Positions 37,354 through 48,360 are shown, counted from the first letter of the stretch. The stretch: DNA of 64,000 nt from Phoronis australis (GCA_002633005.1 NMRA01000002.1:631733-695732), one strand, 5' to 3'. Notes: generated by a model from the sequence alone, not told the origin. Program-made: numbers and translations.

Positions 37354-39344
37354 GTAATTCCTTTCCGCGCCGTGTAATAATATGATTTCTCGAAGCTTTG
37401 GAATCCCTGCATTGTGCACGTGAAGGTCACCTCACATAACGATTCGACAAATCGAGGATCAAAATTAATTTGACAACCATTCATAAACCGACCGCTGGAG
37501 TTAAGACGACGTGAACTAATAAAATATCATGCAATTTCAACCTGACTAATTGGTCATAAGGTCGAAGGTTATCTTTTGGTCAACAGATGGGGTTAATTCT
37601 CTTGATTGCGAGTTGACACAAGACGAGATCTGCATAGTGACACTGGTACCACAGGACATCAGAATTGTGATTTATCAACTTATCATTTAGATTAATATTG
37701 TCCGGAGATAACCAGTTCAAATTAATATAAAGATTGGTTGGAAATAATCCCTAGTGCTTCAATAGGCCGAAATAAAAAATCTACGCATACGTGACATCGA
37801 GTGCACGAGGGTGTTTTTTATTTTTCTCGTCCCGTGAGAAATCTCTGTCATTCACGCGCAATATTTGACAACGGCGTGAATCGTCACGGCGCGCAACAAC
37901 GACCTGTAAACATCTATGGAAATGTTCCCACAAATAATACAGATTCTGCAAAATTGAAGACCAGTATTAAGTGAAAAGTTCGGAAGTATTCGTTTTCTTA
38001 CAATCGCTTTCTCGGGATGCGAATGTTACGGTCATGTGAGCATTACGTTTGTGTATACACTTTTGTAATTGCCAAGGATTCCAAAAATACATGAACAACT
38101 GGAGTTAAAAAAGAACGTTAACATTTGGTAACTTCCTAAAGTGTTCAGTTACAATAAATACGAAAACGTTTAGAATTAAATATCTTCGGCATCTAAAAAA
38201 GTAGCCTGGCGACTAATTAGATTAGAAAAACTTTGCAAGAGTCGGTAGTCAAACGTTCTGTCGGAGACAGAATTAATCAAGTTGTTTCTGATACGAAACA
38301 TCGATTTTGGTCTTAAATGGATTCAGCTGTATGCATACACTTTGGGAAAACACCGTTCGTTCACCCCACATAAAATTTTCCGCTGCATTCTTACGACTTC
38401 TAGGAAAGACAAATATTGACACTGCGCATCATTGTTTTAATCTGAGTCACTGAAGTCAGTAGATGCATTAGAAGGATGTCACGTGATCAGCATTTGCATT
38501 TAAGCTGCTTGAAAAAGCCCTGGCAGTCATAGAGTTGATACACTACCCATGGGACCGAAACGTTATGTTAAAAGAAATGTACTATTTGGTCTGAATGTAT
38601 TGCTAACGGAATAGTGTGTCGAGATTATAACGCATGCGCAAACAACTGCAACTCATTTCCTGCTGTATGATGCTGCACCGGAAAACATTCAGCGTTCAAG
38701 AGCGTACCTTGTTGTTGTATAATCATGGTCCTACAATCGTCGACTTCCCTCAAGTCCACCCGTGTCACCAAATGATTGTTGACCGTCCATTTTCAACCCA
38801 TAAAAGTACATAGGTTTTGCTTCTTCAATCAGTGAAAAACCAGGACCGCTCGCATTTAAAGGTAATCACGGCAACTGGCATCTTTGTGAAGAGTTTTGAC
38901 CATGAGATTAATAAATAATGAAAAATAACCTGCATGAAACTTTTCGTTCACCGTTTTGAAATCTATGCTCAGGGCTTAAAGCACTTTTCATTCATATAGA
39001 ATGATCAAGATAAACGTGCCGGAAGACTGATTAATCTTGGCTTTAAGTTTTTCGAAAGCAATGTCGTAGCAATGGAATCCCCTGGCTTTGTCTAATCCGA
39101 GCAAGCTCGGCATTTCTGGAAACGTCCAACTCATATGTCGCGGCAGTCCAATGCTTGATTCGTTCCCAAAGGATAACTCCAGAGAGGTTACTCCTCCAAT
39201 GTGTTTCTGCCCTTCGCCTTTTTTTCTTTCACTTGCATTCAGGCCATTAGCCCTTGGGTTATGAATACTAGCTTTGTTCAACACGACACACGCCCGTGCT
39301 CTCAAATTTATTGATTAAGAGCAGAACGATGATAGTTTAATAAC
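37354..39344. other. Intergenic, no gene seen
   Basis: An NRF1-type motif (ACGCATGCGCA, about 38631-38641) is followed by an ETS-like ACCGGAAA and an ATG near 38725, but the frame stops after 15 codons, so no gene is called. Confidence 0.35.
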
Positions 39345-39470
39345 TAAAAGTACGCGTAGATTAAAAAGACGCGCAGATTAAGCAAAAGCACCCGTAAAAT
39401 AGGCAAAAGTACACGTAGATTAAGCAAAAGTACGCATATTTTAAGCAAAAGTACGCGTGAATTAAGCACA
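39345..39470. repeat. Degenerate tandem repeat, about 22-24-bp unit
   Basis: About five to six imperfect units of CAAAAGTACGCGTAGATTAA follow one another, with substitutions at the GCG and GAT positions. Confidence 0.75.
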
Positions 39471-39584
39471 TTTCTACGCGCATAAATTAAGGTACTGGTT
39501 TAAGAACCCTTTGGCGCTTCATAGAGTAAGTCGCAGCCCCGGGTAGATCTAAAGCCAAGGTTAACCTTGTAGCCAGCCCGGATT

Positions 39585-39840
39585 TACGGTGGCTGTGAAA
39601 GGACGGCACGGCAACTTTTTCTCTCCGTTGTTAACTTTATCGATAGACTTACTAACTCTATCGATAGAGATAGTAAGTCTATCGATAGAGTTAGTAAGTC
39701 TATCAGTTAGTAAGTCTATCGATAGATATAGTAAGTCTATCGATAGACATAGTAAGTCTATCGATAGAGTTAATAAGTCTATCGATAGAGTTAGCAACGG
39801 AGAAAAATAGTTGCCGTGCCGTCCTTTCACAGCCACCGTA
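39585..39840. mobile_element. 256-bp MITE with 6-bp target duplication and minisatellite core
   Basis: The left terminal repeat starts TACGGTGGCTGTGAAAGG and the right end is its reverse complement (ending CCACCGTA at 39840); the repeats run about 46 bp. CGGATT lies directly outside both ends (39579-39584 and 39841-39846). The whole interior is a tandem array. Frames on both strands that begin in the terminal repeat (M-A-V-K-G-R-H-G-N) are a product of the symmetry, not genes. Confidence 0.9.
39638..39792. repeat. 21-bp palindromic minisatellite inside the MITE
   Basis: About seven units of TATCGATAGAGTTAGTAAG plus TC, each containing the palindrome TCTATCGATAGA; one unit (near 39700) has lost the central CGATAG. 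The first unit is inverted relative to the rest in its spacer (ACTTACTAACTC). Confidence 0.9.
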
Positions 39841-39846
39841 CGGATT

Positions 39847-41878
39847 AACCTGGGGTGGTAGTCTACTCGAATTGCGACAGCCCTTTTCTCTGACCAAGCA
39901 AACAGCCGAAGAGGTTACTGCTTTTACTAGGAATTGGCTATGAACCTTATAATAACTTCTAGAAGTCTATTTTACCCAAAACGATCCATAGAATAGGTTT
40001 CCGGCTCTAAAACCGATCGTGTCGCTTTAGGTTACGTTTCCTATAACGATGGGCGTGGTGGTGACAGTGAACAGGACTTCCAATGTTGTGGGTCTACTCA
40101 TGCAGCGCGGGAGGGGGGGGGGTGCTGATTGCACTCTTAGGCGACAATAGGGCTGTCCCGGCTCACACAGCGACACTGGAATCTCGCTGTATTTACCCAA
40201 AATGCCGTAAAAACCCGTCAGGCACATTTTGCTGCCTCGTTCTTGTGTCATTGGTGTTTCACTTGCTATTTGTTGTTGTCTGATTCTTTACAAGTTTTTC
40301 TCGGTTGCATTACTCTGTTCGTCGCTGCAATGAAAACGACGTATTACTGCTGTGCTGCACGTGGGCTGCAACTCCAACGTGAGAAAGTTTGATAAATTGG
40401 ACATATACCCGTAGATGCGTGATCTGAAATTCTTCGCCCTCCCGACATCATTGAGAGACTCCAAAATGTGCCTGATTTCCAAAACTTTCACGCGCTTTCT
40501 AACCTGTGGGACAAAGGAGAGTTCTATCGCCGTGTAATACGGGACCCGGTCCTATTCAGCGATGCCAAAATTAGTCACCATTGAAATACTAGGGTCTCCG
40601 TGATTGCAATATGTTTGAGTTGTATAAAACACGCATTTCTAGTTTCATCTGTTTGAAGGGTTGTTGCTTTAGCTTTATGATGGTTAAACATCCAGGCCAA
40701 AACGTTACGGTTTTACACTTCTGGGCTTGGAGTATTGCTTTCTTCTTTTGACGTGTAATTCATCTCATTCATATGAATGCTCTTTCTTGAATAACAATTC
40801 ACTCCTCTTGATTTGACAACTGTCGGAAATGTCAGTTACAATGGCTTCACGCACTGTGCTACATCTGTATTGATTTTCAAATTAGTTCGAATAGAAAAGT
40901 ATATATTTTTCCACGTTTTTAGTTGAAGAAAAAAAAACAGCATGAAAGTTTCGAGATTTTTTTGCTTTGGTCCAGTGCAGTTTACTTGGCCACGTTAAAA
41001 ATCTTCCACTGAAAGCGCCGTTTTCTTAAAGGCCATGGTCACAACTTTTTGCTCATTTAAGACTAAGAAATGAACGGGTGATAATTGCAGTGTTAACAGT
41101 GTATATCCAATCTATTATTCACATGTAACTGTCTCCATACATATTGTTTAGTATACTGTACTTCATCAATGTAACGGTAAATCGGTTGAGCATTCACATT
41201 ACAGGGCTGTCGGCTGTACGCCTTCGGCGTCCACAGACCATATATTGCCTATATCCACTATTGTTACGACACACCTAAAGGAATCACCATCTGTAATTTG
41301 CCATGGACTTAACAGAATTGCACGATTCCAATGTTTAGAAATGTGTTAAGTACTAGATGAATCTGTGAATGCTCTTTGACCTCATGGCGTTCTGCAAATA
41401 AGTTCCCTTCATATATATTCGCAATAAAATCGTGTATGCAAATATGGGCTGGTTGCTGACATCATTTCCAAAGGATTAAGTCAACCCCCCTTAACAAAAA
41501 ACTATGAAAGACGAAGGCACTTGCTGAAATACTCACCAACCATAAGGAGAATTCAAGAGCGTCTATTTACAGAAGGCATTGCGATTTTTAATGTTTAATG
41601 CTGAATATACATTACACAGGGATTCAAGTTAAACCAAGAACGCGGCAAGAAGCATTTCATCTGAACGTCAGCTGTCACACTCGTCTAAATGTTCATCTTT
41701 CAGTTCCAAAATCATATTTTTGAACATTTAACCTTCGGAGTATACCTTTAAAGTGTACACAACATGACTCTAGTACCTCAAAATAAATTTTATTATTATA
41801 TCTTACTAGATTTCAGCGCCTTTAGTGCACAACTCATAAAGAAACACGCAAAAATTGAAAAAATAATTATTATGTACA
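39847..41878. other. Intergenic, no gene seen
   Basis: Near 40000-40028, GGCTCTAAAACCGATCGTGT may be the tail of another R1 copy. A poly-G run lies at 40114-40123. No gene is supported. Confidence 0.35.
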
Positions 41879-41931
41879 ACGTCATGGGTTGAACACAAGT
41901 CGTTCGCCATACTGTTCGGATCAGAGACAAA

Positions 41932-42203
41932 GTGTATAGAGTGAAGAGAAAGCAAAGTACATTTAGCGTCGAGAAGGTTTGTAGAGGGATCAAAAGATGT
42001 GTTTCCGGAGGCTGCAGCCGCAGCAACCAGGCGGAGAACGTCCCGGTCTTCCGAAGGACACCAAAGTTGCGCCGAACGAGAGTTTGGACGTCATCGTGGG
42101 CCAAGCGATTCGGTTCGGGGTCACTCTGTGTTCTGCCCACTTTGAGGACTCGTGTTTCGACTCCAGTCACAGGAGATGTTACGATGAAGGCCTGGTTCAA
42201 TAA
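41932..42203 (+). pseudogene. Frameshifted THAP-domain sequence
   Basis: One frame encodes KRCVSGGCSRSNQAENVPVF and then LRRTRVWTSSWAKRFG: the Cys-x4-Cys pair, the FR/F position and the conserved Trp of a THAP domain. The second half, GVTLCSAHFEDSCFD with the Cys-x2-His pair, lies in another frame (ORF 41997-42203, stop at 42201-42203). The break is between about 42105 and 42122. The usual AVPT-type end of the domain is absent; the second frame ends at RRCYDEGLVQ. It is either a decayed copy or contains a sequencing error; the early end argues for decay. Confidence 0.65.
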
Positions 42204-42236
42204 AGGACAATATTCATCATTCAGAAACATCAGCTC

Positions 42237-42485
42237 TTAATTCAGGATCGCCTGTTGGACGACTGGGTTGACTCGCCGAGCCCGAGGCCGCTTCTCTCGC
42301 GGGAGGATCCAGTTCTGAAGGCTCAAAGTAGAAAAGTACGCTGCCGGAAGCACATTAAACTTATTCTCGCTTTCGTGCAACCAAATTTTCTCATCCTGGC
42401 CACCATTCCCGTACGTTTCTTCATAGTATTCGTTCAATTCTTGCTCATAATCGTCGTCGCTTTCAAATTCCCTGCTCTCCGCCAT
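42237..42485 (-). CDS. Small acidic ORF in the second THAP element
   Basis: 83 codons start 23 bp inside the right inverted repeat with a good ACAATGG context. The N-terminus is rich in Asp, Glu and Tyr (ESDDDYEQELNEYYEETYGN); the C-terminus is basic (PREKRPRARRVNP). Upstream on this strand, TGACGTCA in the terminal repeat is a canonical CREB site. I recognise no family. It could be a second element protein, the first exon of a gene, or chance; the acidic-then-basic layout and start context make it worth keeping. Confidence 0.35.
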   Translation of the reverse strand: MAESREFESDDDYEQELNEYYEETYGNGGQDEKIWLHESENKFNVLPAAYFSTLSLQNWILPREKRPRARRVNPVVQQAILN

Positions 42486-42529
42486 TGTTCAATGCTAGCC
42501 ACTGATCTCTTGTGTTCAACCCATGACGT

Positions 42530-43129
42530 CACATGGCGGGAAATGTGAAATGTGTGGCAAAATTGAAAGAAAAATCAAAATTTCGTGCTAATTACACAAA
42601 ATAAACATGGGTTTAGCTAAATTTTACGTCATACATTTAGTCTGTGGCCACCGGTAATTCAAAATGTGCAAAAATCCATGTTGTGTACTGTTTAACAACG
42701 CGATGAGGTTGTGGTGCAATTCAGTCTCAGAAGTTCGGGTAGGGTTCGAGGCTCGAGTGTAGCATAGTGTTTTTTGTAGTTGGCGTTGGTACACTTGCTT
42801 ACTGGATCCATCGCTTTCCTATTTCTAGTTTCATTTGTAGTGAAATAACCGGAACAAGCCGCTTAGAATTTTAGCCGCAATATTGCTGAAACAATTAGCG
42901 TTTTCACGTCATGGATTGAAAAAGTCACACTTGGTGAACTGTCAATGTGGCTGGAAATACTGTCTGGGCCCTATTAGATAGAGTATGTACAATTGTATCG
43001 ATTTTGTATAATTAAGGTTAATTGAAAGTCATTATTCACAATTAACACTATCAATGGACAGTTTACGAAAGCTCAAATTATCATATCAAGAGGAGAGAAA
43101 TTTGACCAGACCCGTTGGATTAAGCATAC
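42530..43129. other. Intergenic, no gene seen
   Basis: AT-rich; no recognised repeat. Confidence 0.4.
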
Positions 43130-43196
43130 GACGTGTATTTGGCGACCTGGGAAAAATCATCGCCAAAATTTTTTCCCAAGTCGCCAAATTTCACGT
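43130..43196 (+). ncRNA. Pre-miRNA-like hairpin (candidate)
   Basis: ATTTGGCGACCTGGGAAAAA (43137-43156) pairs with TTTTTCCCAAGTCGCCAAAT (43170-43189) with one mismatch, around a loop of about 13 bases. Flanking ACGTG and CACGT extend the stem. Length (about 67 nt) and a stem of about 25 bp suit a miRNA precursor on either strand. I do not recognise the arm sequences. A small palindromic repeat is the alternative. Confidence 0.35.
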
Positions 43197-43979
43197 TGAC
43201 AATGGTGAATAGGGTAACTTCGACGACATATAAAAAGTGAAGGTTAACAGAATGTCGAGGTTGGCTGATGGCACGTGGACATTGGAGATTAATAACATAG
43301 GATGACTTCCTGTACTTCGAAGGTCTGCATAAACTGTCATTCTATAACACTTCGCCCTCTTTTGAGTCTCACGTGGCGCCCACTCATCTGACAACATGTT
43401 TTCTCGTTTACAAACAAGCTATCGGAAGAACATTGTTTTCATTGTTTCAAATGAGATGAGAAATAATTAGATCGCGTGGTGTCTTCTATGTTTGCGCTAC
43501 GCTTTTAATTTCCCCTGTATTGTTCATGGAAAACACTTAAAAGATTATCAATATACTCATTTTCAGCCTATTTTACGTTTTATAGTTCCTGTTACTTATC
43601 ACAGAACACAACTCTTTACGTTCAAATATCAAAAACCAAACAATTCATGTGTTACCCACAATGCCATGAGGTACCTTTTCCTGGTTTTTCAAAAACAAAG
43701 TCGTGTTGTGCAGAGGCGAATTCGTACGATTTCAGCGACTGCTCTTACTGCATCAGAGGGACGTTTTCTTGTGCCTCGGGAGTTTTGTTTTTAGTCGTGC
43801 CCCCTGAAGGGGGGGGGGGTTAAAGTGATATTCTATGCTATAAAAGCGATTTTCTGAGATTCGCCACAGCGCAGATTCAAATTTAGAACCTTCGCAGTCA
43901 AACGCGGTACTTTCGGAACTAAAGCTCACTCGATAAATGGCATCAAGTGTTTTAAGCGTTTTTCACTAGAAAAATCATG
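43197..43979. other. Intergenic, no gene seen
   Basis: A 100-codon ORF (43492-43794) has no domain; a poly-G run follows at 43809-43819. Confidence 0.4.
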
Positions 43980-44160
43980 ATTTCCGCGAATGTTTGGCAA
44001 GCATCGGCGACAACTGGCAATTTGTAGTAAACTCACAAAAGTCCAACGCATTTCGTTGTTTTATATCTCTGGTCAAAGCCAATAACTTCAAAATGTCAAT
44101 CACATCCAACAATATCCAAAAATGCGTTTTCGGCCGTAAAAACGATGACATCCCTTTAAA
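43980..44160 (+). repeat. Dispersed repeat family R1, copy E
   Basis: The best-kept 3' half of the family: TTGTTTTATATCTCTGGTCA, AAGCCAATAACTTC, AAAATGCGTTTTCGGCCGTA and ATGACATCCCTTTAAA, matching copies A-D on the same strand. Confidence 0.75.
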
Positions 44161-45874
44161 TAGGCTTGACCTTTTCTAGCCAATGACCGTTTAATGAACC
44201 AACCAATATGTTTTTGGACGTCCGGACCAAGGATCGGTAAAGAGAAAGTAAGAGATAAAGAAATACATGCACGTGCGTTGCTATAAGGAACGGCGCATTG
44301 TCCAGCAAACAAAGGGTGGAGTCAAGTGGCGAGAAAACGCGAATAAGCCATGAGAAAGTCATAATCATTAAACTAGAAAGTCGCTATATGTAATAATTTT
44401 GTCATTCATACAATCATCGTAATTACGACTGTGCGACTGGTTATTAAAATTGGACGTTATTGCGTTTTCGGTTCTTTGTGAGTCAACTATAGCGAAATCA
44501 GGTTAGATCAAATCAATCTCTAGTTTAACGAATGTTAAATATTTCTTTTCAAAACTGTAAACAGTTAGGATTTTTTTTGATAAAAAATTATATTCTTAAT
44601 GATTCTTTTGCTCAAATGAAAAAAGTATGCGTTATTGCACAGTTGTAGCAAAAGAAGTCCGCTCAATGGAAACCGCCATTCCGCAAACCACCAGGTGGCG
44701 TATCAGGTAGAGCCACCAATAAATCATGAGATAAGTCGCGCTTGAAAAGGTATTTGCCATACATTGATCATTCTATTTTTCACTTCCTTTTTCTCTTGGG
44801 AGAAGTAAGTACGTGTCTTGCAATCTTATCTGAAATGCTTGCTTTGATATTTGTTACTTTCCGTGAAAGCCGATTATTTGTAACTGTAATTAGTTTTTAG
44901 TCAAATTAGTTGCGGACCGCTAAACCCATTTTGTAATGACTCAGTGTCAGAATCGGTACTGAAATTACAGGCGATGACTTGCTCAAGTCGCATTTTAAAT
45001 TAACAACAAGTTGCAGACAAATGAACGGCATATTAGGATCAGAGGCTCAGTACAGAATAACATTGTCATTGTGTTCGGTTAGAAATAAACATTAAGCGTT
45101 TGATCAGTGTTTGAAAATCGCACAACAACAAAAATTACCCAAAACGTGTGCATCCTCTCATAATGTTACTTCATAGATAATAGCAAGTAAAAGATTTGAT
45201 AAGCGAATTTGTTGGAAAGAGCAATTCACGTACATGTACGTTTTACTGGGGCTGGTTATTTGACTGTTCCCTGTGCTTTAGTTTCTTAATGAAGACGTTT
45301 AGAGTGAAAGTTTAATTTATTTCATGAACAAATTTTCTGTGTTGAGTTACACACATAGCTGTAATGAATTTCAACTTCATGCTTTAAAAGGATACCAAGC
45401 CCGGTTTTGGCCAATACAGATATTAAAAAAGACCTTCCCACCCAAGTTTCTGAAACAAAATAGTACTCTGTAACCGTCGACAACCCTCAAAGCTTTTACA
45501 AAATTTGAAAACTCCTTTCAAAGTCTGCTGAAGGGGAAAGCGTGACCTATGCTTTAGACGAATTATACGACAACTGTAGGGAAGGACCACCCACCAAGAA
45601 CCATAACATCCAATCTGTGACACAGAGAGTATGAATTTTTAGTTGAACCATGCTTTTATCATTCAAGTGGGACACCGACGATGCACTAACAGGTGACGGA
45701 ACACGGAGCGATTGAAATCACCAAAACTGGGTTCAGTATCCTTTTAACAATCTCTAGACAATTTTCGAACTGCAAAATTATACTTTGAAGAAGTTACAAG
45801 CTGTAACTAGTCTGTATTGTCAAAAAGAAGAATTGTACAGGTTTAAAACGTTTAATTTATTTTTCGAATTTTAG
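44161..45874. other. Intergenic or intron before the transmembrane exon
   Basis: No exon that would supply an extracellular domain was recognised. The sequence ends in a T-rich tract and TTTTAG acceptor (45869-45874). Confidence 0.4.
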
Positions 45875-46070
45875 TGTCTATGGAAATAATTATCGTCGTG
45901 TCTGTCGTCGGGGTGAGCGTGATCGGATTGGCTGCGCTCTTCGTTTGCTGCCTATGGCGAAAACACAGGCGGAAGAAAAGTATTGGCGAGTACGAGAAAA
46001 TTCTGCCGGAACACCAGCCCATACCTCAGTTGCAGCTGGATGGAAAATCGCTAGAAACTCCCAAAGTCAG
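45875..46070 (+). CDS. Internal exon encoding a transmembrane segment
   Basis: Seen: acceptor TTCGAATTTTAG just before 45875, 196 bases open in one frame, and donor CAG/GTAAGG at 46070/46071. The frame gives about 20 hydrophobic residues (IIIVVSVVGVSVIGLAALFV), then CCLWRKHRRKKS and a polar stretch with EYEKILPEHQPIP. A hydrophobic span followed by a basic cluster is a type I stop-transfer sequence, so the right-hand part is cytoplasmic. The exon takes 1 base of a codon from the left and passes 2 bases on. It probably belongs to a cell-surface receptor or adhesion protein read rightward. Flanking exons were not found within several kb, so the gene cannot be named. Confidence 0.6.
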
Positions 46071-46864
46071 GTAAGGCAATTATGTTTACAACGGTTCCAG
46101 AAGCGATTGGAGTTTGGACCGTTTTATAAAAAGAAAGTTATTCCAACTCTATGTTGCCGGTGGTTTATGCATTAGTTGTATGAGGGCATGGGATAGAGTT
46201 AGTGGTATTGTCTTTAAACTTAGAGTATAGCTGCGGTCTTTCTTTGTGACACAATAAAACATTAGCTGAAGACAAAGACCTTCAAGTTAAAATGATTCAT
46301 TTTAACTTATCACTCTCACAATCACGAAAAAATGTTCAAGGCTTTACACGAGTGATTTTTCTTGAGTGAACCGCTCGAATTTCGGAATTTTATGTAAAAA
46401 GTTCTTGATGCGTTACTTATAATATTGACACGTTATGACAAATGGACGATTTAAATATATGAATCACTCAACAGGATTAGTTAGCTCATTGTGATAAAAA
46501 TCCAACTCTACAACGGTCAGTAACACAATACTTTAAATAAAGATTATGTAAGACACTTGATAAGATTCGAGGCTAGCACAACCAAACATATAAGAAAAAC
46601 AAACATATGTAAATATGACAGAGTAATAACACAGAATACAAAAAAAAAACGCATGACAGTCCTTACATCAAAGCGGCGCCGTACGTTTCTGTGTAGCAGA
46701 GTGTAATATACGCAAAACCGAATAAGTCAAGGTTATGTAGAACCAAATTGACAGCTCTACAATTTAGACAAATATGTACAAGACTATAGGTTTTAGCTGA
46801 GAAATTGGTAATTAATAAGTCTACCGGACATCTCCAGGGGCAACTATTATCTTTTTATGGATAA
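46071..46864. other. Probable intron after the transmembrane exon
   Basis: AT-rich with no recognised exon. Confidence 0.35.
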
Positions 46865-47285
46865 GCACCACGACAGTTTTCCTGAAAGTAGAATGAGATT
46901 TTTACTTTTTACAAAATTCATTGGGTCACGTGACCATGTTTTATTAAAATTTAGCAAGAAAGAAAAGTACATATTTTAGCAAAACAACCGTATTAATGAC
47001 ATGCCCAATTTTTATATGAACGTGTAAATCTTGAACGGGCGTGAAAATATAGATCGCAAACATTTTTAAGTCAGGTCCGCACTCCCCCAAGCTTGTGTTG
47101 CTGAGGTCACGTGAAGTGGCCAACAGGTGGCGTGCTGGCCAGACTTACAAATCTTTGCCATGACCAAATTTTGTTTAATATAAACATTAAAAACACTGTT
47201 GCAGTTTTTTTTAAATTATCATTTGTTTTCATTTTATGCAACACGACATTTGTGAAAATGTCTTGAAACTATGTTTGAATTCTTT
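46865..47285 (+). repeat. Dispersed repeat family R2, further copy
   Basis: Shares TTTTCCTGAAAGTAGAAT, GGGTCACGTGACCATGT, TTTAGCAAGAAAGAAAAGTA, GTTGCAGTTTTTTTTAAATT and AAAATGTCTTGAAACT with the 30 kb copy. About 110 bp of unrelated sequence (near 47040-47160) interrupts it. Confidence 0.6.
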
Positions 47286-48148
47286 TTGAGTTATTTCTGC
47301 GCTTTGGGAAAATTTAACTTAAAAATAAACATTAATTATTTTGGAATGTGATCATTCCTCCTCTCTGAAATCAGGAATGTATCCTAATTTGTTCATTGTT
47401 CATGACTGCTTCCAAACATCTAAAACACATTTAACTTAATATCTAAATTTTTCCGAAACGCCCAACCTCAGCAGCGACACTTTCTGTCGCTCCGGATCAC
47501 ATTTGGACCACAACGCTCCTCCCATGTTGTGTACTTCGTAGAATAGTAACTTCTCTGTGAACTTGTCACAACGTTACGATGACTAGTTTTAAATTGTACT
47601 TGGTACTTAAATAGTTGGAAATTCAGCCTAAATAACTGGATGTTGAGTCCATTTAAATTGCATGCCTAAGGTGTCAATGGTCAAAGAATTTTGTTGTTCT
47701 CCAAACTGCGCTCCTGCTACATCTTGACAAGTTTGTGATTTATGGCACGACGGAGCCTACAATCCAGGAGGATTAACTCATTTGCATATTGAAAAGTTGC
47801 AATATACACTTATATCGCGGCAGTGAGTTTTCCTTGAGACAAGTATTGTTGAACACGACGTTCCGCCATCGTGTTTAACAAAACTTATACACTTGTATGA
47901 TAAAAAACGTGAGGATTTGCCATTGTTTAGTCAGAGCGCGAGTTCCTCTTAGGTAGCAAATTTTAAAACGGTCGCTGCAATAGCAATTACTCATCGGGAG
48001 CTCACAGTCCATACTCGAAAAGTGGGCTGACCCACTTTTGATGTGTCCATATTCGAAGGTCAACAGAATAACACTTTTATAGAAATGTACAAAATCTTTT
48101 TAGAACTACGATACAATGTAAGTGCTACTCGTTACCACTTGAAAATCT
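47286..48148. other. Intergenic or intron, no gene seen
   Basis: No recognised exon or repeat. Confidence 0.35.
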
Positions 48149-48184
48149 GTGCTTTCGATTTCGATGTGCAAGCATTCAAATCAG

Positions 48185-48360
48185 GCTGTCGTTATTTTTG
48201 GGGCACCCTGTATACATAATGAAGCGGAAGCGATTTTGAAGCCAACAGTGCGGGCAAATTATAGGCAAAACTGGTATCCGTTTGACAAAAAAAAACCCAT
48301 AAAAACTCAACGGTACGTAGAACGACTGTGTACAACGCAACATTCCATTACATGTTTGTC
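48185..48360 (+). mobile_element. Fragment of a mariner/DUF4817-like transposon
   Basis: GTTATTTTTGGGGCACCCTG at 48191-48210, read on the other strand, is the CAGGGTGCCCCAAAAATAAC type of end common to many mariner-related elements. Just right of it a + frame encodes LKPTVRANYRQNWYPFDKKK followed by RYVERL, resembling the helix-turn-helix start of DUF4817-type transposases. The end motif points the other way from what one intact element would need, so this is a rearranged scrap. Confidence 0.35.

Larger units (their letters stand above)
41879..42529. mobile_element. Second THAP element, 651 bp, 21-bp terminal inverted repeats
   Basis: GTCATGGGTTGAACACAAG (41881-41899) is exactly inverted at 42509-42527; with the adjoining AC/GT the repeat is 21 bp. 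Inside, a broken THAP domain is on + and an 83-codon acidic ORF on -. The ends differ from those of the 20755 element, so these are two separate families. ACGT at each outer edge is palindromic and could be repeat or target duplication; this cannot be decided. Confidence 0.65.

Noticed and set aside
38628-38780. NRF1/ETS promoter with a short ORF
   Set aside because: The motifs fit, but the ATG at about 38725 is followed by a stop after 15 codons and no donor site is clear.
39561-39897. Long ORFs on both strands with repeated SIDRLT-type peptides
   Set aside because: They arise from the palindromic 21-bp array and terminal repeats of the MITE; the same peptide on both strands shows symmetry, not coding.
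41796-42230. 144-codon ORF on the minus strand
   Set aside because: It is the antisense of the THAP pseudogene and runs out of the element into AT-rich DNA with a hydrophobic, chance-like tail.
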